Positions 22,753-34,079 of a stretch of 64,000 nt of DNA are shown here, in pieces. Each line of letters starts with the position of its first letter. The first letter of the stretch is position 1. Below the pieces are notes generated by a model that saw nothing but the letters and a program-made list of their open reading frames with translations, searched no databases and had not been told where the DNA came from. Made by a program: the position numbers and the translations under genes. The DNA lies in NCBI GenBank assembly GCA_034509735.1, contig JACGWO010000003.1, forward strand, positions 9,982,001 through 10,046,000. Direction: 5' to 3'. The DNA comes from Sesamum alatum. Its lineage: Eukaryota; Streptophyta; Magnoliopsida; Lamiales; Pedaliaceae.

Positions 22753-24976
22753 TGAAGGACAAGCGGATCGCCCGGGAGCGCGAGCGGAAAGCGAGAAAGC
22801 GTGGAATAAGTGCGTAAATTTAAATCAAATTCAAAATACGCGAATCCCAAGGGGTGTACCCTTGGTGCTCAACGGGCGTTCGATGTAGGATGTGTAAATA
22901 TTAACACATATATTTAAACACATAGGGCATAGATATACAAATGAAATCAATCAAAGCGTAATAAACCGTTACCTTTGATTGTTTAGCGTATGCTCCCGGC
23001 TAACTAGCGTTGTTCCTTCTCCGGAATGCTCACGAAATCCAAACGTATGGATTCTCCAAAGGTGATCCACACCACACCGGAAGAAACACACACGTTCTTC
23101 TTGCTAGAAAAGAACGGGTTTAGAAGGAATCGGTTTAAGAGAGAGAACACTATGAATTAGTGTTCTCTTAAACTTACTTTGTTCTTTCTTCTTGATTCAA
23201 ATCAAGTGAAGAACACAAGTGTAAGAGAGGGAGGGAGCACGAAATTTTGAGAGAGAGGAGAGGATTTTTGTCTTCTCTTTTTTCCTAGAAAAAAGATGAA
23301 TAATGAATCACTTATGCTTGGTGTTGTATGTTCTCATATATATACATAATTAATGTGATTATTGGAATGTGTCTAGGTTCATCCAAGGATTGTCTAGATT
23401 CATTCCAATCAATCACCATCAATTCTTCAATCAAGCCTACCAAAATTTATGGTATGATCAAATCATACCAAAAGGGAAGAGCTTGATTGGAGTTGATATG
23501 TCTCTTTCCAAAAGAGATAAGTCAACATACCACCTAGCATGAAACATGGCTGATTTTGCTTCCTCCAGGGAGCATGTCGGCCATGTTTAATTAAGGAAGA
23601 AGTCCAACTTCTTCTATTCCAAAATAGGAATTATTTCTCCTCTCGGGTATAATTTAATGGACCGGGTTTTATCGTAATCCAATACGACGAATCCAACATT
23701 AAATCCAATTAAATGTCCATTTAAATTATTCCCGTTTGATCTTTTAATCCAATTAAAAGATCCAACGTCTCAACTTTCTATATTTAATCGAAAATCCAAT
23801 TTACCGATTAACGAAACCCCAATACAATATCGGCCCGTCCATCCAATGGACTTTCCCTTAAGTAATCCAATTACTTATTTTATCCTTCGAGATTGACTTC
23901 AAGTCGATCTCTCAACCTCCTCGGTGATTTGTGTGTGACCCTTTTAGGTTCACCCTCAGCTAGACTTGGGCCCATGTCCCACAAGGGCCCATTACCATGG
24001 GTGGCCGTCTAGCAACGGTCCATGGCACTAGAGACTAGGTGAATTGGCGTGAACATTTAGGCGCCGATTCCGTACGGGTACGATCCTTCCGTCTACCGTC
24101 TCCCAGCCTTAGTCTAGGGTATGGAATTGGGCGTCGGTTCCCATCCTTGACTAGCATCTATGCTTAATACTCGAGACCACGTATGCTTCATTGCGTCGAC
24201 ACAGGAAACCATTCCCTGTTCGACCAACCACTGTGGCCACAGCTTCAAACAGCATGAACGTGTCTCCGAGTGCATAGGAGATACCTCTGTCACATACTGA
24301 CAGGGGACGGATCCTCTTCTTGGAATCCACCGTCCTCGCTACACATTCTGACTGCACTGGACAGGCTTATAATGATCATCTTACAGAATGATCACCTCTC
24401 GCCAGATCCAAGATACAGCCGTCCTGTGCACGTGACTGCCATGATTCCTCATGTCTGAGGATTACTGTCCGTACTATCGGAACCGGGGAATCCAATCATA
24501 CCGACCAAGCCTCCAAGGCTTCCATATGATGATCCCCGCGAGTTAGTCCAGTCGGCTCGACTCCAGTCGACCAACCCATCAAGACCGTGTAGGCGTCCCA
24601 CGCCTGTCGCCGATGAAACACGGCACTCATCCAATGAACACGACTCTTGATGCAAGTCTCAATAGGACTCTCGATGCCCTGTCTCGAGGTCCTCGACTTG
24701 GAACGTTTCAGACCCAACTCTTAATCAGTTGGTTTCATGACCACCATCCGATGCGTGGCCCAACTGCACAAGTTGTTATCCATGGTCTGTGGGCTTTGTT
24801 GCGATATAAGTTAAAACACCGGCTTAACAAATGTAAGATGAGCGCAACAAAGAGGTACCATTGGTGACGAACACTCATCTTATTCATCAACATAAATAAT
24901 AATTACATTCACATCAAGTTGTCGGATAGGTTACAAATTGCCAAACCTATTGGCTTTCTGGTCACCTATTCCAACA
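22753..24976 (-). repeat. Middle LTR (N2 5' LTR)
   Basis: TGAAGGACAAGCGG at the left and CACCTATTCCAACA at the right. The PBS adjoins it on the left, so it is a 5' LTR. On the right it abuts gag codons of N1 exactly at its terminal base, as expected of integration rather than random deletion. It is very similar to V and to the N1 LTR. Confidence 0.88.
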
Positions 24977-25114
24977 GCTTGGTGGCGGCTCGTCCAAGAC
25001 GTAGCCTTGGTTCGCGAAACTGACGACAATCCTCAGGTTTCTCAGCCAGTCCGAGTAGTTCGTTCCGTTGAATTTGTTAGTCTTGAGCATCATGGTTAAT
25101 GGGTTCTTAGACAT
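24977..25114 (-). pseudogene. N1 gag, first 46 codons
   Basis: From an ATG complement at 25112-25114 the minus strand encodes a copia gag N-terminus with N-P-L-T-M, N-K-F-N-G-T and an N-Q-G-Y-V-L-D-E-P tail, related to M and U gag. It ends at the N2 LTR. The rest of N1 gag-pol is missing. Confidence 0.8.
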
Positions 25115-25625
25115 ATCTATATTAATGAAAATGTAAAGCAGAAATTAGCAGATGATGGTAATATTATTGTTCAAGTTGAAGACTTGGTCTTTTAGTCTTT
25201 AACCTCCCACTATTTTATACGAAAGTCCGCCACTCTGAAGCGGAGTTTCGGGGAAACCATTTCCTAGTGGGCTTGGGATCCACAAGCGTAATCTCCATGC
25301 CCCGCTTTTACGATTCACATGAAGAAGACCTCGTGGGAGATATCTAATATCATTCTCATCCAATGAGATTCCCAAGATATTTTGCCTCACGTATTCGCAT
25401 GGTTCCGAGGACTCCAAGCGAACCATGTTACTCAGTGTTAGGCCTGACCCATCAACCAAATCATACCTCAAACTGTCGCCCCCCACGACTCGTGAGACAG
25501 GGAAACAGCGAGCGCAGTCTTTTTGTTCACAACAATGGTGCAGCTTTCCCCTATTCCAAGTGTGCCACGACTCGTTAGACCACACTTGGGTAGTGGTAGC
25601 TTCCTCACCACATTGCTGTGGATGG

Positions 25626-26633
25626 TGTTAGAATAGGTGACCATGTAAGCCAATTTTGGCAGGAATATGTAACCTATGTTTAGACAATTTTTGGTATTTG
25701 ATAAAACTATTTATGAATAAAGAAGTGAAAATTCATATGGCAATACTTTTGTTTACGTTCACTTATCTGCATTTACATTTCTGTTCACTACGCAAACAAA
25801 GCCCACGGACTGAGAAACGATTTCGGGGACTGGGATTACGCTTGGAGGTAGGTCCATGAAATCAGTCTTACCGAATCAGTCCGGAAAATCTCCCAAGTCA
25901 AGGAATCCCGAAAATGGGTACCGAGATTCCCTTTGAGACTTGCACTAAAGCATCTGCTGTCGTATTTCATCGACGGGTGAGAAGGTCGTCTAAGCAGTGT
26001 TAGTGGGTCAGCATGCTAGGAAGCAGCTGACTGAGGTGACTCGCGGGAAACCGTCTTACGGAGGACCTTGAGTATGGTCAGCAAGGTATGACGTGTATTC
26101 CCGGTTCCAACGGTACAGGCCAAGTCCTTTGACTTGAGGAACTGCTGAGTTTACCTGTGCATCAGGTCTGTATCTTAGATATGGTGAGAGATTGCCAAAA
26201 TACTCTTGAGTAGTCATAAGCCATGTCTAGTGCAGCTCGGGTGCACAAAGTGACAGTAGTTTCCAAGAAAGGATCTGTCTCCTGTCAAAAGGCATTGACA
26301 GTTGAGTCTCATGTATGCTCTGTGTCTTGTCCCTAAAAACTGTGGCCACAGTAATTGAACAGAAGGGAAAGGTTTCCCTTGCGGCGTTTAGTAAGGACAG
26401 AATGACACTTAGGTCCAAAATGGGTACCTGCATTTTTCGTGCCCTAGACCCTAAGTGATGAGGCCGAAGACAGAAGGACATGTGTACTGTTAGAGCCTAA
26501 ATGTTCATCCCCGAATATTTCACCTAGTCTCTAGTGCCATGGACCGTTGCTAAATGGCCACCCATGGTAACGGGCGGATTCTAGGAATCCGACCAAGTCT
26601 AGCTGAATGGTGAACCTAAAGTGTCACACACTA
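25626..26633 (+). repeat. Truncated U-family LTR inside the N1 leader
   Basis: Starts exactly TGTTAGAATAGGTGACC after GATGG and follows the U LTR through CTGTGGCCACAG (about 26340) and the CCATGG block (about 26538). It breaks off at CACACACTAT, where U5 is still far away, and then returns to N1 leader. The left end is a true integration end; the right end is a deletion. Confidence 0.8.
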
Positions 26634-27146
26634 TCTACTCTCATTACAACTGAAAGTAATACATCGGTAATAAAGAAAACAAGCCTTAACATCATCAGGC
26701 TGAAAATACGGGAGATGATAGTCCCAAAAACAAGAGGCACGCAGGCCCCACCCAACAGAAAATAAATGATCATACATTCATCCATACATAAGGTCGAGGG
26801 CTCTTGTGATCATCCCATGTTGATTCCATCAACTCACATAACACAATTATTCCAAATAATCATGCATAAATAACCAATGGATATTCCAAATACCCAAGTG
26901 ATGTCCAACATCACAAAAGCATAAACATACAAATAATATGCAAAATTCAAATTTCAAATTTAATGGACATTTTAAAACAATGCATCAATGCATGTATTAA
27001 TCCCAAATTAATTAAGCAAATTTAATTCAAGGAATAATCAAATTATTCCAAAATCATAAATGCAAAATTAACATATTTTCAGAATATTTGTGCAGAAAAT
27101 ACAGAAAATCAAAATTTCCGGAAAAGTCACAAAACGGCACAAAATG

Positions 27147-27305
27147 GCCCAGCCGTTGTGCTGGCCGGCTGGCCGCGCGCGCAGGCAGCAAGCCTGCGCG
27201 CCCTGCGGGGCGCGCGCTCTGTGCCGCGCGCGCTGGCCTCGGCCAGCAGCGGCCGGCTGTGCACAGCGCCTGCAGGCGCCTGCCTGCGCGCGGCCACTGC
27301 CGGCT
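27147..27305 (-). other. GC-rich leader block of N1
   Basis: About 160 bp of G/C-rich sequence at the same place as in N2, with several GCAGGC/GCCTGC and CGGCC/GGCCG inverted repeats that could fold strongly in RNA. Confidence 0.8.
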
Positions 27306-27569
27306 TGATCAATTTTTATTTTTTTTTTGTTTTTCAAAACTATTTCAGCACAATAACAGTAATATTATTCTGAAAATAAGCATGCAGTTTTAGATCCAAT
27401 CTAGCAAAATAAAGCATGCCAAAAGTCCATTAAATCCAAACAATTGAATTATCATATTACTCATATATTTATACAATCTAACATGCCAATAAAGTCATTT
27501 AAAAGCAAGTAGATCATACCAAACACATAGATCTGTGCCTCTTACATCGAACTGGGCTCTGATACCACT

Positions 27570-29801
27570 TGAAGGACAAGCGAATCCGCCCGGGAGCGCG
27601 AGCGGAAGCGAGGAAGCGAGGAAATAGTGCGTAAATTTAAATCTAATTTAAATAAACGAATCCCAAGGGGTGTACCCTTGGGTGCTCAACCGGGCGTTCG
27701 ATGTAGGATGTGTAAATATTAGAAACATATATTTAAACACATAGGGCATAGATGTATATTAAATCAATCGAAGCGTAATAAACCGTTACCTTTGATTATT
27801 TAGTGTATGCTCTCGACTACTTGCGTTGTTCCTTCTCCGGAAGGCTCACGAAATCCAAATGTATGGATTCTCCAAAGGTGATCCACACCACACTGGAAGA
27901 AACACACGTTCTTCTTGCTAGAAAAGAACGGGTTTAAGAAGGAATCGGTTTAAGAGAAGAACACTATGAATTAGTGCTCTCTTAAACTTACTTTGTTCTT
28001 CTTCTTGATTCAAAATCAAGTGAAGAACACAAGTGTAAAAGAGGGAGAGAGGCCGAGAGTTTGAGAGAGAGGAGAGGATTTTTGTCTTCTCTTTTTCCTA
28101 GAAAAAAGATAAATAATGATTCACATATGCTTGGTGTTGTATATTCTAATATATATACATAATTAATGTGATTATTGGAATGTGTCTAGGTTCATCCAAG
28201 GATGTCTGGATTCATTCCAATCAATCACCATCAATTCTTCAATCAAGCCTACCAAAATTTATGGTATGATCAAATCATACCAAAAGGGAAGAGCTTGATT
28301 GGAGTTGATTTGTCTCTTCCAAAAGAGATAAGTCAACATACCACCTAGCATGAAACATGGCTGATTTTGCTTCCTCCAAGGGAGCATGTCGGCCATGTTT
28401 AATTAAGGGAAGAAGTCCAACTTCTTACTATTCCAAAATAGGAATTATTTCTCCTCTCAGGTATAATTTAACGGACCGGGTTTTATCGTAATCCAATTAC
28501 GACGAATCCAACATTAAATCCAATTTAATGTCCATTTAAATTATTCCCGTTGATCTTTTAATCCAATTAAAAGATTCAAAGTCTCAACGTCTCAACTTTA
28601 CATATTTAATGAAAAATCCAATTTACCGATTAAACGAAAGCCCGATATAATATCGGCCCATCCATCCAATGGACTTTCCCTTAAGTAATCCAATTACTTA
28701 TTTTATCCTTTGAGATTGACTCGAAGTCAATCTCTCAACCTCCTCGGTGATTTGTGTGTGACCCTTTACGTTCACCCTCACTAGACTTGGGCCCGTGTCC
28801 CACAAGGGCCCGTTACCATGGGTGGCCGTCTAGCAACGGTCCATGGCACTAGAGACTAGGTGAATTAGCGTGAACATTTAGGCGCCGATTTCGTACGGGT
28901 ACGATCCTTCCGTCTACCGTCTCCCGTCTCCCGGCCTTAGTCTAGGGTATGGAATTGGGCGTCGGTTCCCATCCTCGACTAGGCATCTATGCTTAATACT
29001 CGAGACCACGTATGCTTCATTGCGTCGATACAGGAAACCATTCCCTGTTCGACCAACCACTGTGGGCACAGCTTCAAACAGCATGAACGTGTCTCCGAGT
29101 GCATAGTAGATACCTCTGTCACATACTGACAGGGGACGGATCCTCTTCTTGGAATCCACCGTCCTCGCTACACATTGACTGCACTAGACAAGGCTTATGA
29201 TAATCATCTTACAGAATGATTACCTCTCGCCAGATCCAAGATACAGCCGTCCTGTGCACGCGACTGTCATGATTCCTCAAGTCTGAGGATTACTCCCGTA
29301 CTATCGGGAACCGGGGAAAACCAATCATACCGACCAAGCCTCCAAGGCTTCCATATGATGATCCCCGCGAGTCAGTCCAGTTCGGCTCGACCCAGTCAAC
29401 CAACCCATCAAGATCGTGTAGGCGTCCCACGCCTGTCGCCGATGAACGCGACACTCATCTAATGAACACGACTCTTGATGCAAGTCTCAATAGGACTCTC
29501 GATGCCCTGTCTCGAGGTCCTCGACTTGAAACGTTTCAAATCCAACTCTTAATCAGTTGGTTTCATGACCACCATCCAATGCGTGGCCTAACTGCACGAG
29601 TTGTTAACCAATGGTCTGTGGGCTTTGTTGCGATATAAGTTAAACACCATTTTAACAAATGTAAGATGAGCGCAACAAAGAAGGTACCATTGGTGACGAA
29701 CACTCATCTTATTCATCACATAATAATTAACATATACATCAAGTTGTCCGATAGGTTACAAATCGCCAAACCTATTGGCTTTCTGGTCACCTATTCTAAC
29801 A
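27570..29801 (-). repeat. Rightmost LTR (N1 5' LTR)
   Basis: TGAAGGACAAGCG at the left next to the N1 PBS; TATTCTAACA at the right, followed by the ATAAC duplication. The perfect hairpin CCCAAGGG-GTGTA-CCCTTGGG is at 27662-27682. It has a short tandem repeat of CCGTCTCC near 28917. Confidence 0.88.
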
Positions 29802-32290
29802 ATAACCTTCACCGATGATCAATCACGGTATGGTTTATGTATACCTAATGAGGTACAAGTCTGAAGCTCTTGAGAGGTTTAAAGAATTCAGACTTGAAGT
29901 TGAGAACCAAATCGACTGCAAAATTAAAGTCCTACGGTCAGACCGAGGCGGAGAGTACCTTAGTATTGAGTTCCTTGATTATCTTAAAGAAAACGGTATA
30001 GTATCTGAATGGACACCTCCTGGGACACCATAGTCGAATGGTGTCTCTGAAAGGAGGAATCGAACCCTGTTAGACATGGTTCGATCCATGATGAGTTTTA
30101 CCAAATTGCCCTTGTCCTTTTGGGGCTACGCATTGGAGACTGCGGCCAAATTATTAAATTTGTCGCCAACTAGTGTATTGACCCAAACGCCATATGAAAT
30201 ATGGCACGGCAAGCCTGCATCCTACAACTACTTGAAAGTGTGGGGTAGCCCCGCATACGTCAAGACGTTAGTGGGAAATAAGCTACAATCCAGGTCTAGC
30301 TTATGCACGTTCGTTGGATACCCTAAAGAAACTGCAGGTTATTACTTTTATGACCCCTTGGAACAAAAGGTGTTTGTTTCAAGGAACGCAGTATTCTTAG
30401 AATAAGGCTTTCCAGAGGATATCCAACCTGATGAACTGATCCTTGAAGAATCAAGCGATGAAAACCAGTCATCAGAAGTAGCCGCGGATTCCTCACTTAG
30501 AGGATTCAGGATAGATACTCGAAAGGGCTGACCAACCTCGAGAAGTCCAGCATGCTAGGCATGAAGGACAGCCGCAGGAAAGGCCAGCCTCGGTACCTGA
30601 ACCGCCAGCTCCTATACAATCAGCGCCCATAGTCACCACTGACGTTCCCATTCTCCGTAGGTCAACTAGAGAGTCTCGACCTCCGGTGAGATATGGCTTT
30701 CTAAATACGACCGGTCTACTGGATAACGATCCTAAGACATACGGAGAAGCGATGTCTGACATCGACTCCGGGAAATGGCTTGAGGCCATGAAAATTGAAA
30801 TGGACTCAATGAGCGAGAACCAAGTCTGGAGACTTGTAGACCCACCGAAAGGTGTTAAGCCAGTTGGCTGTAAGTGGGTCTATAAGCGCAAACTTGGCGT
30901 TGATGGAGAAGTCACAACAGTTAAGGCTAGGCTAGTAGCTAAAGGGCACACTAAACGACCCGGGGTCGATTTTGAGGACACCTACTCGCTAGTAGCCATC
31001 GCTAAATTCATTCGGATCTTGCTTGCCATAGCAGCATGGCACGACTATGAGATATGGCAGATGGACGTGAAAACGGCTTTCCTCAGTAGTTTCGTTGAGG
31101 AAGAGATCTACATGGATCAGCCGAAGGGTTTCACAGTCACTGGAGAAGAACAGAAGGTCTGCCGTCTCTAGAAGTCCATCTATGGCCTCAAACAAGCATC
31201 CCGAAGTTGGAACATTTGCTTTGATGAAGTAATACGGGTTACGACTTCATCAGAAACGAATCTGATCCTTGTGTATACAATAAGGTCAGTGGGAGCTCAA
31301 TAGTGTTCCTAGTGCTTTTATGTGGATGACATTCTACTCATAGGTAATGACGTTAGAATGTTGGGTGACACAAAAGCATGGTTATCAACCCAGTTTTCCA
31401 TGAAGGACTTGGGTGAAGCCTCCTACATTCTAGGCATCTCGATTGTCAGGGACAGATCTAAAAGAATGTTAAGACTCACCCAAAACTCGTATATGGAGAA
31501 AGTCCTAAAGAGGTTTCGGATGGACAACTCCAAATGATGATTCCATGGGATCACATTATCCAATAAACAGTCGCCGCAGACTGATGAGGAACTTGAAAGG
31601 ATGAACGTCATCCCCTATGCTTCTGCCGTAGGAAGTATCCAATATGCGGTCCACTGCACTAGACCTGACATTGCTTACGCTTTGAGTGTAACGAGCAGAT
31701 ATCAGTCTTGTGCAGGAGAGGCACATTGGAATGCAGTTAAGGGCATCCTTAAGTACCTGAGGAGGACTAAGGAAATGTTCTTGGTCTATGGCAATGGAGA
31801 ACTGATCCTGGAAGGCTTTAGTGATGCTAGCGTCCAGGCTGATGACGATGATGCCAAATCTCAATCGGGTTATGTATTCAGGCTCAATGGAGTAGTGGGT
31901 TGGAAAAGTTCCAAGCAAGCAACCACTGCTGATTCCACCACTGAGGCCGAATACATAGCAGCTTCAGAAGCTGCCAAGGAAGCGGTTTGGATGAGAAACT
32001 ACATCCAAGAGTTGGGTGTGGTGCCTAGCATCACCGAGCCCGTTGTCATCTTTTGTGATAACAACGGAGCAATAGCGCAAGCAAAGGAACCGAGATCTCA
32101 TCACCGTTCCAAACACATTCTTAGACGCTACCACCTTCTAAGAGAAATGGTAGGAAGAGGTGATGTTCGGATGGACCGAGTCAACTCAGCACACAACACA
32201 CCCGATCCGCTGACAAAGCCTATGTCGCAGAGCGCTCATACGCAACATCATGAGAAGATGGGGATTAGGCATATGGGCGGTTGGCTTTAA
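29802..32290 (+). pseudogene. M integrase (continued), RT and RNase H
   Basis: Resumes the integrase after the ATAAC duplication: S-D-R-G-G-E-Y carries the second catalytic Asp. A TAG near 30031 replaces a CAG of U, just before the S-E-R-R-N-R-T region with the Glu. A TAA follows near 30403. RT begins in the 30686-31171 frame: W-V-Y-K-R-K-L, motif A Q-M-D-V-K-T-A-F-L. A TAG at 31169 replaces CAG. The Y-V-D-D site near 31319-31330 is shifted by one extra T. RNase H (31601-32290) is the best preserved part, with F-S-D-A-S, T-E-A-E-Y, D-N-N-G-A-I and the H-H-R-S-K-H-I stretch, ending normally before the polypurine tract. The protein is Ty1/copia type and inactive. Confidence 0.87.
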
Positions 32291-32305
32291 GGTCAAGTGT
32301 GAGAT
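32291..32305 (+). other. M polypurine tract region
   Basis: GGTCAAGTGTGAGAT directly before the 3' LTR. U and P have GGACAAGTGGGAGAT-like versions, so M carries a T in the purine run. It is the expected primer site for plus-strand synthesis. Confidence 0.7.
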
Positions 32306-33514
32306 TGTTAGAATAGGTGACCATGTAGCCAATCTTCGAAGGCGAATTGTAATCTATGTCTGAACAATTTCGAGGTTTTTAATAAATCATTAATGAATAA
32401 GAAGTGAAATTCATTAGGCATTTACTTTCTTTGTGTTCACTTTATCTGCTTTATATATCTGTTCACTACGCAAACAAAGCCCTTGGACTAAAAATGCATT
32501 TCGGGGACTGGGACTACGCTTGGAGGTAGGTCCATGAAATCAGTTCCGCGGAATCAGTCCTGAAATTTTCAAAGTCAAGGAATCTCGAAAGTGGGTACCA
32601 AGATTCCTCTTGAGACTTGCACTAAGCATCTGCTGTCGTATTTCATCGACAGGGGACGAAGGTCGTCTAAGCAGTTTTAGTGGGTTAGCCTGCTAGGGAG
32701 CAGCTGACTGAGGTGACTCGCGGGAACCGTCTTATGGAGGACCTTGAGTAGGGTCGGTTAGGTATGACGTGTATTCCCGGTTCCCACAGTAACTGAACAG
32801 AAGGGAAGGTTTCCCTTGCGGCGTTTAGTATAGGACAGACCGACACTTAGGTCCAAAATGGGTACCTGCATTTTTCGTGCCCTAGATCCTAAGTGGTGAG
32901 ACCGTAGACGGAAGGATAGATGTACTGTAGAGCCTAAATGTTCATCCCCGTATATTCACCTAGTCTCTAGTGCCATGGACAGTTTCTAGATGGCCACCCA
33001 TGGTAACGGGCGAATTCTAGGAATCCAACCAAGTCTAGCTGAAGGTGAACCTAAAGAGTCACACACAATCCGCACACATTAAAGTATTTAATTTGAAATT
33101 AAATATTTGGAGAAGTGGAGCGATTAAATTGGATTTAATCAGGTCCTTATTTTCTTGGGAAGAATTAATTCTTTTTATTAGATAAGAGGGATTTATCTAA
33201 TAAATTAGATTTATTAGAAAATTAATTTAATAGGCTTAGAATAAATATTTATATTTAATATATTTATTTATTGCCCTTGGAATATTTAAATAGGATTTTA
33301 ATATTCCATCAAATTAAATTAATGGTTGAGATTAAAAGGGAGAGATCTATGGCTAATATTGGTTTGACCAAAAAGAAGCTAGTGTTGACTAGGATTTGAC
33401 TAGGTCAAATCCTAGTTGTGAAAGAGTCTTTAAAGTGTGGGAGATTGAAGAGGAAAAGGATTCCTCTTCTATAAATACTCCTTAGCACACACATTGAAGG
33501 ATGATGAATCTTGA

Positions 33515-33555
<41 letters not shown>

Positions 33556-34079
33556 GTCCTCTCTTCTCCCTCTCTCAGCCGCGCCTCTCTCTCCAAGAAA
33601 ATAGTTTTCTTGTTCTGTTGGTCTTCAACAATTGAACATAGGAGGATTGATCTCATTAATTTAATAACGTTTGATCGATCCATCCTCTCCCAAAATAATA
33701 CTTGTTCTTTCGCTAGCACGAAGTTCAAGATACGTGGGCGGATTGAGTGTCACGAATTAGAGGGTCTCCCATACGAGATCTTGGAGCAAATCGGGGAACA
33801 ACGCGAGTACTGCTGAGAAGAGGAAAACAACGAATCGGTAGGTTTTCATTTACGTTTTTTCGTCCTATTTCTTTTTGAATCCTATGGACTCCATGATTCT
33901 TATGTATGTTTATTATTCATGAGATACACCAAACACCCGGAAGTTTCAAGGGCACACCCCTTGAACGAGTTTATTTTAATATATGTTATGCATGTTTAAA
34001 TTTTCGTAATTTAACTTATACTGCGCTTCCGCATTCACGCTACTCCCGGGACGATCCACACGCCTACCTAAGGCTTTCA
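32306..34079 (+). repeat. 3' LTR of M
   Basis: TGTTAGAATAGG to GGCTTTCA, followed by CACAA (34080-34084). The putative TATA box reads TATAAATA near 33471-33478. It holds a CA repeat (33519-33553) much longer than in the 5' LTR, and the terminal hairpin at 33945-33965. Confidence 0.88.
33519..33553 (+). repeat. CA microsatellite in the M 3' LTR
   Basis: About 17 CA units, just downstream of the TATA-like box. The 5' LTR has only five to six units near 9977-9988, so it expanded after insertion. Confidence 0.9.

Larger units (their letters stand above)
25115..27569 (-). other. N1 5' leader with inserted LTR fragment
   Basis: Leader sequence parallel to N2, with a palindrome pair (25484-25498, 25566-25580), broken at 25626-26633 by a plus-oriented LTR fragment, then an AT-rich zone, a GC block (27147-27305) and the PBS (27556-27567). 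About 440 bp of leader present in N2 (roughly 21430-21860) is missing at the fragment. No gene is seen. Confidence 0.78.
14847..29801 (-). mobile_element. Compound minus-strand copia insertion N1/N2 with three LTRs
   Basis: Flanked by a perfect duplication ATAAC (14842-14846 and 29802-29806); M integrase reads on across it. It has three same-orientation LTRs: 14847-17429, 22753-24976 and 27570-29801. In minus reading the order is: N1 5' LTR, PBS, leader, first 46 gag codons, then a precise LTR start (N2 5' LTR), N2 PBS, leader, gag-pol, polypurine tract and last LTR. The simplest model is that N2 inserted into N1 gag, and recombination between the N2 and N1 3' LTRs then removed the rest of N1. 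Confidence 0.8.
8768..34079 (+). mobile_element. Copia element M, carrying nested N1/N2
   Basis: LTRs at 8768-10515 and 32306-34079 bracket gag, protease, integrase (split by N1/N2), RT and RNase H in copia order on the plus strand. Target duplication CACAA lies at 8763-8767 and 34080-34084, inside the Y LTR. Without the 15 kb nested insertion M is about 10.3 kb. The PBS and first part of its leader are gone, replaced by a second copy of flanking Y LTR sequence (10516 to about 11334). By eye the two LTRs are roughly 95% alike, so the insertion is not recent. It is inactivated by stops, frameshifts and loss of the PBS. Confidence 0.88.
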
